Source of the DNA: an uncultured Roseburia sp.
Lineage (GTDB): Bacteria > Bacillota > Clostridia > Lachnospirales > Lachnospiraceae
Assembly: GCA_947057405.1 (NCBI GenBank)
Contig: CAMSEJ010000162.1
Location: 1-5,960, forward strand
Reading direction: 5' to 3'
Length of the DNA stretch: 5,960 nucleotides
Shown here: positions 1 to 5,859 of the stretch, in pieces
Layout of the letters: each line of letters opens with the position of its first letter
How positions within the stretch are numbered: position 1 is the stretch's first letter
Position numbers and translations under genes: made by a program
Notes under the pieces: model-generated
Seen by the model: only the letters and a program-made list of their open reading frames with translations
The model's database searches: none
Told to the model about the DNA's origin: nothing

Positions 1-46
1 AGATCATGCCATGTGACTGGAGTTCAGACGTGTGCTCTTCCGATCT
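1..46 (+). other. Illumina sequencing adapter remnant (artefact)
   Basis: Positions 13-46 match the 34-nt Illumina read-2/index adapter, beginning GTGACTGGAGTTC and ending CTCTTCCGATCT. Positions 1-4 (AGAT) fit the end of the P7 flow-cell sequence. The 8 nt between (5-12, CATGCCAT) sit exactly where an i7 index would be. The match is seen directly; the adapter identity is established knowledge. The true genomic sequence therefore starts at about position 47. Read in frame, the adapter encodes the false peptide MTGVQTCALPI, joined to the hydrolase gene. Confidence 0.98.
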
Positions 47-1611
47 TGACAGTTACATCAGCAGTACTGGTTATGACCACAATCACTGCATTGGGAGGAT
101 CCACAGACGACAACAAAAGGAATGTAACAGGAAGTGTTACGCCAGACAAAAACGGTACGGCAGGCGTTGTAGCGGAATTGAATGACTCGGAACTGGTTCC
201 GCCGGGTAATATAGATGCAGAAAATGCCGGAAAAAATCAGAATGGTACGGGTTCTACCGGAGGCGGTGCAAATGATACCGCAGGCGTTTCTGCCGGTGTG
301 GCAAAGCTGGCAGGGGCTGCGGCGGAAGAAGCGCTTCGCAGCGCCGGAGAAAACGGTCAGGAATATATTGCAGCAGAAAGCTTCCGGCTGCAGAAAAACA
401 GTCAGGAGGCGGCAGGAGCAGATTTGGCGGAGGATGAAGCTGCCGGAACAAATGTGGCAGCAGATACACAGGCTGCCGGAACAGATGCGGCAGAGGCCAA
501 GGGAGAGGCGTCGGAGGAAAAGACGGCTGTTCCGGATGTGACGGAGGTAGCGGCTGATTTATCGTCTGAAGAAGCGGATGCACGCGCAGGGGCGACAGGC
601 GGACTGGAAGCGGCTGCGGCGGTTTTGGCGGAAGCGGAAGCCGGTCAGGAAGCTGCAGATGTCCGCGCAGAGATGGCAGATACACAGGATGATGCTGCGG
701 CAGAAGCGCCGCAGGAGAGCAGCGTACAGGAAGATCCGGCATGGACCAATAAGGTGATGGCGAATGTGGAAGAGGATATGAATATCCGTATATCTCCGGA
801 CGCGGACGCTGAGCTGGCAGGGAAATTTTACCGCGGAGACGTGGCAGAGGTGCTTTCCGTTGAAGGAGAATGGACGAAAATTTCTTCCGGAAATGCAACC
901 GGGTACGTGAAAAACGAGTACCTGGTTTACGGGGAAGAAGCGAACCGGCTTGCAAATGAAGTGTGCAGCCTGTATGCAACGGTGAATACAGACGGACTGC
1001 GGTTACGGAGCGAACCGCACGAAGAAGCCGGAATCGTTACGACGGCAGCCGGAGGCGACCGGTTAAAAGTAAATAAAGAAGCGGAAGGCACGGATGGCTG
1101 GGTGGCTGTTTATACTTCCGATTCCACTGCTTATGTGAGTGCGGAGTATGTGAATGTAGAATTAAATCTTGGTACGGCATTAAACAGTGAAGAGGTAGCG
1201 GCAAAAGAAGCACAGGAAGCAGAAGAAGAGCGGGCGGCGGAAGCTTCGTCTAAGAAACCGGCGGCATCTGCAAATTCCGATGAAGTGACGCTGCTTGGGG
1301 CATTGATCCAGTGCGAGGCCGGCGGCGGTTCTTATGACGGGATGGTTGCGGTAGGCGCGGTTGTAATGAACCGTGTCAGGAGCGGAAGCTATCCGGGCAG
1401 CATTTCCGGTGTCATTTACCAGGGCGGACAGTTTACGCCGGCATTAAATGGCGGTGTTGCAAGTGTTCTGGCAAGCGGTGTACGCAGCTCCTGTCTGCAG
1501 GCGGCCAGGGATGCAATCGGCGGTACGGATAATACGAACGGGGCATTGTCTTTCCGCAGTGCGTCAAGCGGCCATGCCGGAACGGTAATCGGAGCGAATG
1601 TATTTTTTTAG
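47..1611 (+). CDS. SH3-domain cell-wall hydrolase, SleB/CwlJ type, 5' partial
   Basis: This is a predicted exported peptidoglycan hydrolase. The true start is missing: the sequence before 47 is adapter, and the first genuine in-frame codon is at 49. A hydrophobic stretch (about 49-105, TVTSAVLVMTTITALGG) is probably the end of a signal peptide or membrane anchor. A low-complexity linker rich in Ala, Glu, Asp and Gly follows to about 740. Two bacterial SH3-like domains come next, at about 751-918 (NIRISPD, GYVKNEYL) and 964-1155 (GLRLRSEP, AYVSAEYV); such domains usually bind cell wall. A charged Ala/Glu helix (about 1180-1255) leads to a hydrolase_2 domain at about 1285-1608. That domain carries the presumed catalytic Glu in QCEAGG (codon 1315-1317), then VGAVVMNRV and a GQFTP motif near 1426-1440. 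SleB and CwlJ act on spore cortex, but SH3-bearing relatives in Clostridia may act on vegetative wall, so a germination role is not shown. The stop is TAG at 1609-1611. Confidence 0.88.
439..493 (+). repeat. Near-identical 22-nt direct repeat in the linker
   Basis: Positions 439-460 and 472-493 match at 20 of 22 bases. They have a 33-nt period, so the repeat stays in frame and encodes AAGTNVA and AAGTDAA. A 13-nt part of the intervening sequence (GCAGATACACAGG, 460-472) recurs exactly at 676-688. These look like remnants of short in-frame duplications that built the Ala/Glu linker. No separate function is inferred. Confidence 0.6.
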
Positions 1612-1640
1612 TTGTAATGTGGAATAGATTGTAGTAGTAT
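1612..1640 (+). promoter_or_regulatory. Weak sigma-A-like promoter candidate for the SPFH operon
   Basis: TTGTAA (1612-1617) and TAGTAT (1635-1640) are spaced by 17 nt, and each matches 4 of 6 consensus bases. A start near 1647 would drop the left arm of the 1632-1677 hairpin, so the operon's own transcript would escape that terminator. The spacing is good but the hexamers are poor, so this is only a candidate. Confidence 0.25.
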
Positions 1641-1677
1641 GTTAGGTATGGATATAGCCGGCATACTACTATTTTTT
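1632..1677 (+). terminator. Rho-independent terminator after the hydrolase gene
   Basis: TAGTAGTATG (1632-1641) is perfectly complementary to CATACTACTA (1662-1671), giving a 10-bp stem with a 20-nt loop. Six T residues follow at 1672-1677. It begins 20 nt after the hydrolase stop codon. The stem is AT-rich and the loop is large, so efficiency may be moderate. It probably separates the hydrolase transcript from the SPFH-argF-birA unit. Confidence 0.7.
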
Positions 1678-1689
1678 ATGGAGGTTTTT

Positions 1690-2619
1690 ATGGCGCTTAT
1701 GATTGGTTTGGCAGTTTTTATTTTAGCGGTTTCTGTAATTGCGGTAAGCTGTATTAAGATTGTGCCGCAGGCGCATGCGGCAGTTGTAGAGTGTCTGGGC
1801 GCATACCGGTGTACCTGGAGCGTCGGGATTCATTTTAAGCGTCCGTTTTTGGATCGGATTGCCAGAAGAATTAATTTAAAAGAACAGGTGGTGGATTTCC
1901 CGCCGCAGCCGGTGATTACAAAGGATAATGTCACGATGCAGATTGACACGGTTGTATTTTTCCAGATAACGGATCCGAAGCTGTTTGCATATGGGGTTGA
2001 GAGCCCGATTATGGCGATTGAAAATCTGACGGCGACGACGCTGCGCAACATTATCGGGGATCTGGAACTGGACGAAACGCTGACTTCCCGTGAAACGATT
2101 AATACGAAGATGCGGGCTTCTCTGGATGTAGCGACGGATCCCTGGGGGATCAAGGTGAACCGGGTGGAGCTTAAAAATATTATTCCGCCTTCTGCGATTC
2201 AGGATGCGATGGAAAAGCAGATGAAAGCGGAGCGGGAGCGAAGGGAAGCCATTTTAAAGGCGGAAGGAGAGAAGAAATCTACGATTCTCGTTGCGGAAGG
2301 AAAGAAGGAATCGGCGATTCTGGATGCGGAAGCCGAAAAGCAGGCTGCAATCCTGCGTGCGGAGGCACATAAGGAGGCGACCATACGCGAGGCGGAGGGA
2401 CAGGCGGAAGCGATTCTTAAGATACAGCAGGCAAACGCAGACGGCCTGCGGTTTTTAAAAGAAGCGGCGCCGGATGCGGGAGTGCTCCAGCTTAAAAGCT
2501 TAGAAGCATTTGCAAAAGCGGCGGACGGAAAAGCCACAAAGATTATTATCCCTTCGGAGATCCAGGGGATTGCGGGACTTGCGAAGGCAGTTGCAGAGAC
2601 CGTATCGAAAGAAGCCTGA
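1690..2619 (+). CDS. SPFH/band 7 (stomatin/QmcA-like) membrane protein
   Basis: This 309-residue protein belongs to the SPFH (stomatin, prohibitin, flotillin, HflK/C) superfamily, closest in form to QmcA/paraslipin proteins. These form membrane-anchored oligomeric scaffolds linked to microdomains and protease control; its exact role here is unknown. Residues 2-20 are one hydrophobic membrane segment. The band 7 core spans about 25-185, with the family-typical VVECLGAYR, QVVDFPPQPVITKDNV, ITDP and IIGDLELDETLTSRE. Residues 187-241 contain five 11-residue coiled-coil repeats, followed by a conserved tail ending near IIIPSEIQGIAGL. The start at 1690 is chosen because GGAGG (1680-1684) lies 5 nt upstream. 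In-frame ATGs at 1639 and 1678 lie in the terminator stem or lack a ribosome binding site. No nfeD partner gene is adjacent, although many SPFH genes have one. The stop is 26 nt before argF, suggesting cotranscription. Confidence 0.9.
   Translation: MALMIGLAVFILAVSVIAVSCIKIVPQAHAAVVECLGAYRCTWSVGIHFKRPFLDRIARRINLKEQVVDFPPQPVITKDNVTMQIDTVVFFQITDPKLFAYGVESPIMAIENLTATTLRNIIGDLELDETLTSRETINTKMRASLDVATDPWGIKVNRVELKNIIPPSAIQDAMEKQMKAERERREAILKAEGEKKSTILVAEGKKESAILDAEAEKQAAILRAEAHKEATIREAEGQAEAILKIQQANADGLRFLKEAAPDAGVLQLKSLEAFAKAADGKATKIIIPSEIQGIAGLAKAVAETVSKEA
2248..2412 (+). repeat. Five 11-residue (33-nt) coiled-coil repeats in the SPFH protein
   Basis: Residues 187-241 read as five consecutive 11-mers of the form A/T-I-L-x-A-E-G/A-x-K-x-S/A, for example AILKAEGEKKS, TILVAEGKKES and AILDAEAEKQA. 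An 11-residue period is typical of right-handed coiled coils in SPFH proteins. The DNA copies have diverged while the protein pattern is kept, which points to selection on protein structure rather than recent duplication. Confidence 0.8.
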
Positions 2620-2645
2620 CAGGCTATATGCAGGAGGATGAGAAG

Positions 2646-3644
2646 ATGAATTTAAAGGGACGTCATTTTTTGAAACTGATCGATTATTCGCCGGAAGAGA
2701 TTTTGTACCTGGTGGACTTGGCGGGAAAATTGAAGGAACAGAAGAAAAACGGGATTGCGCATACGCATTTGGCGGGGAAAAATATCGCCCTGATTTTTGA
2801 GAAGACGAGTACGCGGACGCGGTGTTCGTTTGAGGTGGCCGCGCATGATTTGGGAATGCATGTGACGTATCTGGATCCGTCCAGTTCGCAGATTGGCAAG
2901 AAGGAAAGCATTGCGGACACGGCGCGGGTACTTGGCAGGATGTTCGACGGGATTGAGTACCGCGGGTACGGGCAGGAGATTGTAGAAGAACTGGCGGCGC
3001 ATGCGCAGGTACCAGTCTGGAACGGGCTTACGAATGAATTTCATCCGACGCAGATGCTGGCGGATTTGCTGACAATCCGGGAGCATCTGGGAAGGATTGG
3101 GGGCGTGAAGCTTGTATATATGGGAGACGCCCGTTATAATATGGCAAATTCCCTGATGGTGGTCTGTGCGAAGCTTGGGATGCATTTTGTGGCCTGTACG
3201 ACGAAGAACTATTTTCCGGATGAAAAGCTGGTTGCCTATTGCGAAGGGCTGGCAAAAGAGACAGGCGGCTCGGTAACGCTTTGCACGGATGTGGCCGAAG
3301 CGGTTACGGGTGCGGATGCGGTTTATACGGACGTATGGGTTTCCATGGGAGAGCCCGATGCGGTATGGGAGGAGCGGATTAAAGAACTGATGCCGTACCA
3401 GGTAAACGGGAAGGTCATGGAGCTGGCGGGGAAGGACGCGATTTTTATGCACTGCCTGCCGGCGTTCCACGATTTAAAGACAGTAATCGGCAGGGAAATA
3501 CACGAAAAGTTCGGGCTGGATGAAATCGAAGTAACGGATGAAGTGTTTGAAGGAAACCAGTCGGTTGTATTTGATGAAGCAGAGAACCGGATGCATACGA
3601 TCAAAGCGGTGATGCTTGCTACATTAGGAGAGGGAACGTTTTGA
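2646..3644 (+). CDS. argF: Ornithine carbamoyltransferase
   Basis: This cytoplasmic enzyme transfers the carbamoyl group of carbamoyl phosphate to ornithine, giving citrulline in arginine biosynthesis. The protein has 332 residues, close to E. coli ArgF/ArgI. The carbamoyl-phosphate site is visible as STRTR (55-59) and HPTQ (133-136). The ornithine loop DVWVSMGE lies at 229-236, and the catalytic Cys270 lies in HCLPAFH (269-275). The start at 2646 is preceded by AGGAGG (2632-2637) with an 8-nt spacer; an in-frame ATG at 2628 lies before that site and is unlikely to be used. HCLPAFH occurs in both the E. coli-type anabolic enzymes and catabolic ArcB, so direction is not settled by sequence. 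The lack of arcA or arcC nearby favours biosynthesis. The stop codon overlaps the birA start, implying translational coupling. No clear ArgR box was seen upstream. Confidence 0.96.
   Translation: MNLKGRHFLKLIDYSPEEILYLVDLAGKLKEQKKNGIAHTHLAGKNIALIFEKTSTRTRCSFEVAAHDLGMHVTYLDPSSSQIGKKESIADTARVLGRMFDGIEYRGYGQEIVEELAAHAQVPVWNGLTNEFHPTQMLADLLTIREHLGRIGGVKLVYMGDARYNMANSLMVVCAKLGMHFVACTTKNYFPDEKLVAYCEGLAKETGGSVTLCTDVAEAVTGADAVYTDVWVSMGEPDAVWEERIKELMPYQVNGKVMELAGKDAIFMHCLPAFHDLKTVIGREIHEKFGLDEIEVTDEVFEGNQSVVFDEAENRMHTIKAVMLATLGEGTF
3626..3644 (+). promoter_or_regulatory. Ribosome binding site and TTG start coupling birA to argF
   Basis: AGGAGAGGG (3626-3634) sits 6 nt before a TTG start (3641-3643) that overlaps the argF TGA stop (3642-3644). 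No ATG or GTG with a comparable site exists nearby, and BirA alignment begins at this point (MKTELLAAL). The arrangement supports reinitiation or coupling. Confidence 0.8.
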
Positions 3645-4621
3645 AAACAGAGCTGTTGGCCGCTTTACGGGCCGCGCAGGGCGGCTTTGTGTCCGGGCAG
3701 GAGCTTTGCGACAGGTTCGGCGTTTCCAGGACGGCAGTCTGGAAAGCGATCCATAAGCTGAAGGCGGAAGGCTACCGGATTGAGGCTGTCCCGAATAAGG
3801 GCTACTGCCTGACGGGGGCGCAGGACGTATTAAACGGGGAAGAACTGGAAAGCCTGCGCAGGACCGCGTGGGCCGGAAATAAAGTGGTCTATCTGGATGT
3901 GACAGATTCGACAAATATTCAGGCAAAACGTCTGGGCGAAGAAGGGTGGCCGCACGGTACGTTAGTGGTAGCGGGACGGCAGGAAGCCGGGCGCGGGCGG
4001 CGCGGGCGCGCCTGGGAGTCGCCGGAACATACGGGGATTTTTATGACGGTTTTGCTGCGGCCTTCTTTTTTGCCCAAACAGGCTTCGATGCTTACGATTG
4101 TGGCGGCGATGGCGGTTGCAAAGGCGCTCAGGGAGCGTTTCGGGCTTGACGCGCAGATTAAATGGCCGAATGATATTGTGCTGAACGGCAGGAAAATCTG
4201 CGGTATCCTGACAGAAATGAATACGGAGATAGACGCGATAAATTATGTGGTAATTGGAATCGGCATCAATGTTTCCAATGAACGGTTCGGAGACGATGCC
4301 GCGGCGGTGGCGACTTCGATTGTTATGGAAGGCGGCGGGACAATCCGGCGGGCAGAACTTATCTGGGCGGTTTGGGAGCAGTTTGAACTGTATTACGGCT
4401 GTTTTTTGGAAACGGCGGATTTGAGCGGGATACAAAAGGAATATAACGGGTATCTGGTGAACCGGGACAGGCAGGTGCGCGTGCTGGATCAAAAAGATCC
4501 TTTCGTCGGAACGGCGCGGGGGATTGCGGAGCACGGTGAACTGATGGTGGAAACGGAACAGGGAGTAAGGCTTGTTTCCTCCGGGGAGGTGTCCGTGCGG
4601 GGGATTTACGGATATGTTTAG
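3641..4621 (+). CDS. birA: Bifunctional biotin-[acetyl-CoA-carboxylase] ligase / biotin repressor
   Basis: BirA makes biotinyl-AMP and attaches biotin to the carrier lysine of biotin-dependent carboxylases. Versions with a helix-turn-helix also repress biotin genes. The protein is 326 residues; E. coli BirA is 321. Residues 1-57 form a winged helix (FVSGQELCDRFGVSRTAVWK, then the wing near GYRIEAVPNKGYCL). The catalytic domain spans about 80-275: DSTN (89-92), the biotinyl-AMP loop GRGRRGRAW (117-125), KWPND (174-178), CGILTE (187-192) and GIGINV (206-211). A C-terminal beta domain (about 277-326) ends in GEVSVRGIYGYV. The start is TTG at 3641, sharing four bases (TTGA) with the argF stop; AGGAGAGGG at 3626-3634 serves as ribosome binding site. 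No bio gene or BirA operator is visible here, so the regulatory role is inferred from the domain only. Confidence 0.95.
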   Translation: MKTELLAALRAAQGGFVSGQELCDRFGVSRTAVWKAIHKLKAEGYRIEAVPNKGYCLTGAQDVLNGEELESLRRTAWAGNKVVYLDVTDSTNIQAKRLGEEGWPHGTLVVAGRQEAGRGRRGRAWESPEHTGIFMTVLLRPSFLPKQASMLTIVAAMAVAKALRERFGLDAQIKWPNDIVLNGRKICGILTEMNTEIDAINYVVIGIGINVSNERFGDDAAAVATSIVMEGGGTIRRAELIWAVWEQFELYYGCFLETADLSGIQKEYNGYLVNRDRQVRVLDQKDPFVGTARGIAEHGELMVETEQGVRLVSSGEVSVRGIYGYV

Positions 4622-4660
4622 TACTCTATCCAGACTTCAACTTCTGGCCGGATAGAGTAC
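4621..4660. repeat. Perfect 11-bp inverted repeat abutting the birA stop
   Basis: GTACTCTATCC (4621-4631) is the exact reverse complement of GGATAGAGTAC (4650-4660). The stem may extend by AGA (4632-4634) with TCT (4643-4645) across a short bulge. A competing shorter stem, CCAGA (4630-4634) with TCTGG (4643-4647), is also possible. The left arm begins at the last base of the birA TAG. No T-tract follows (CAGAGCG), so it is not a standard Rho-independent terminator. It may be an mRNA-processing or stabilising hairpin, a Rho-dependent or degenerate terminator, or an operator for the downstream genes. Confidence 0.75.
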
Positions 4661-4739
4661 CAGAGCGTGTTTGAAAAATGCTTCCCGGCAGACGGCTTAC
4701 GGTTTTTGGCCCGGTTTGGAATCAGAAAAAGGAGAGTAC
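4622..4739. other. 118-nt intergenic gap before the DUF6145-like gene
   Basis: Apart from the inverted repeat at 4621-4660, this stretch holds TTGAAA (4671-4676), a good -35 match, but no acceptable -10 hexamer 16-18 nt downstream. It also contains a short direct repeat, CGGTTTTTGG (4700-4709) and CGGTTTGG (4712-4719). I see no small gene in it. Whether the DUF6145-like gene and coaX have their own promoter here is undecided. Confidence 0.5.
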
Positions 4740-5087
4740 ATGGAGCAGCAGGAAACCGTATTATGCGCCGCAAGCGCATATGAAAAGAAATTTTATCTGG
4801 ATGAAGCGTTTTCGGGGCTTCCGCAGGGGATCCGCGATGAACTTAAGATCATGTGCGTGCTTTTTACGGAGGACGTGGGCGGCGTTTTGGAACTGGTGTT
4901 TGACGAAGACGGAGAGCTTACATTCCGGACTTCGGCGGATGAAGGGGATTATCTGTATGACGAAATCGGAAGCGTACTGAAGGTTAAGGAACTGCAGCGG
5001 GAAAAAGCGGAACTATTGGAGCAGCTGCAGCTGTATTACAGATATGTTTTTCTGGGCGAGTATGAGGAGGAATCAAGATGTTACTGA
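4740..5087 (+). CDS. Small acidic DUF6145-like protein of unknown function
   Basis: This 115-residue soluble protein has no signal peptide or membrane segment. It starts MEQQETVLCAASAYEKKFYL, followed by GLPQGIRDELKIMCVLFTEDVGG (about 26-48), an acidic strand region (ELVFDEDGELTFRTSADEGD) and a C-terminal helix with coiled-coil character (KVKELQREKAELLEQLQLYYRY, about 81-102). I recognise it tentatively as the DUF6145 family of Lachnospiraceae; no function is known to me. The start at 4740 has AAGGAG (4729-4734) 5 nt upstream; an in-frame TTG at 4671 would add residues from the intergenic gap with no ribosome binding site. Its stop (5085-5087) lies 10 nt inside coaX, whose AGGAGG is within this gene, so the two are probably coupled. 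The linkage to birA and coaX hints at a cofactor or housekeeping role, but that is only inference. Confidence 0.8.
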   Translation: MEQQETVLCAASAYEKKFYLDEAFSGLPQGIRDELKIMCVLFTEDVGGVLELVFDEDGELTFRTSADEGDYLYDEIGSVLKVKELQREKAELLEQLQLYYRYVFLGEYEEESRCY

Positions 5088-5845
5088 CAATGGATGTAGG
5101 GAATACGAATATTACATTTGGCGTATTTGACGGGAAAGAACTTGTTACGACGTTCCGCATGACAACGAAAAACCCCAGGACATCAGACGAGTTTGGCGTA
5201 AGTATTATTGATATGATTGAACGGAACCGGATTGCACAGAAGGAGATTACACATGTGATTACAGCTTCTGTCGTTCCGGATGTGATGCATTCCTTAAACA
5301 GTGCGGTGATTAAATATTTCGGCATTACGCCTGTGATAGTCGGGCCCGGGGTAAAGACGGGAATCCGGGTTGTGACGGAGAATCCAAAGCAGATTGGGGC
5401 GGATCGTATTGTAGATGCGGCAGGCGCATATGAGTTATACGGCGGTCCGGTGCTTGTTCTGGATTTCGGGACGGCGACTACCTATGATCTGGTGGACGCA
5501 TCCGGCGCATTTGTCGCAGGCGTTACGGCGCCAGGCATCCGTATCAGTGCAAAGGCGCTGTGGGAAGACGCGGCGAAGCTGCCGAAAATTGAAATCTGCA
5601 AGCCGCAGAGTATTTTGGCGCAGGAAACCATCAGCAGTATGCAGGCGGGACTGGTATACGGGCAGATTGGGCAGACGGAATATATCGTGCGCAGCATGAT
5701 TGAAGAGTCCGGCTACCGGGATGTGAAGGTTGTTGCGACCGGGGGGCTGGGCAGGATCATTGCAAAGGAAACGGAATGTATTCACGTTTATGATCCCAAC
5801 CTTACGTTGTCCGGGCTTCGTCTCATATTTGAAAAACAGAAATAA
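5078..5845 (+). CDS. coaX: Type III pantothenate kinase
   Basis: CoaX phosphorylates pantothenate to 4'-phosphopantothenate, the first committed step of coenzyme A synthesis. Type III enzymes resist feedback by CoA and need a monovalent cation. The 255-residue length is normal. Seen motifs of the ASKHA fold are the phosphate loop DVGNTN (6-11), GPGVKTGI (89-96) at the pantothenate site, GADRIVDA (107-114) with the presumed catalytic Asp109, DFGTATTYD (129-137) including the cation-site Asp129, TAPGI (150-154) and the adenosine-side ATGGLG (220-225). The start has AGGAGG (5065-5070) with a 7-nt spacer and overlaps the end of the upstream gene by 10 nt, which supports translational coupling. 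The stop is TAA at 5843-5845, with no terminator after it; the next start is only 14 nt downstream. Confidence 0.97.
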   Translation: MLLTMDVGNTNITFGVFDGKELVTTFRMTTKNPRTSDEFGVSIIDMIERNRIAQKEITHVITASVVPDVMHSLNSAVIKYFGITPVIVGPGVKTGIRVVTENPKQIGADRIVDAAGAYELYGGPVLVLDFGTATTYDLVDASGAFVAGVTAPGIRISAKALWEDAAKLPKIEICKPQSILAQETISSMQAGLVYGQIGQTEYIVRSMIEESGYRDVKVVATGGLGRIIAKETECIHVYDPNLTLSGLRLIFEKQK

Positions 5846-5859
5846 AAAGGCAGGTTAAA

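Noticed and set aside
254..979. 241-codon open frame on the minus strand, opposite the hydrolase gene
   Set aside because: It is a Pro/Leu/Arg-rich mirror of the GC-rich Ala/Glu linker, has no recognisable domain, and lies opposite a clearly coding frame.
1639..1689. Earlier ATG starts (1639 and 1678) for the SPFH protein
   Set aside because: The ATG at 1639 is within the terminator stem and has no ribosome binding site. The ATG at 1678 has none either, while 1690 has GGAGG at a good distance.
2628..2645. Earlier ATG for argF
   Set aside because: It precedes the AGGAGG at 2632-2637, which correctly serves the ATG at 2646; the extra residues (MQEDEK) are the translated ribosome binding site.
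2652..3470. 272-codon open frame on the minus strand, opposite argF
   Set aside because: It runs opposite a confidently identified argF and its translation shows no domain; it is a codon-bias shadow.
3962..4534. 190-codon open frame on the minus strand, opposite birA
   Set aside because: It is a shadow of birA with Arg/Pro/His-rich composition and no motif.
4621..4660. BirA operator
   Set aside because: The arms (GTACTCTATCC) do not resemble the known Firmicute BirA operator, and no biotin gene lies downstream.
4671..4739. TTG start extending the DUF6145-like protein upstream, and a competing frame at 4678-4980
   Set aside because: No ribosome binding site precedes either start. The extension translates the intergenic gap, and the competing frame is Trp/Arg-rich with no plausible domain.
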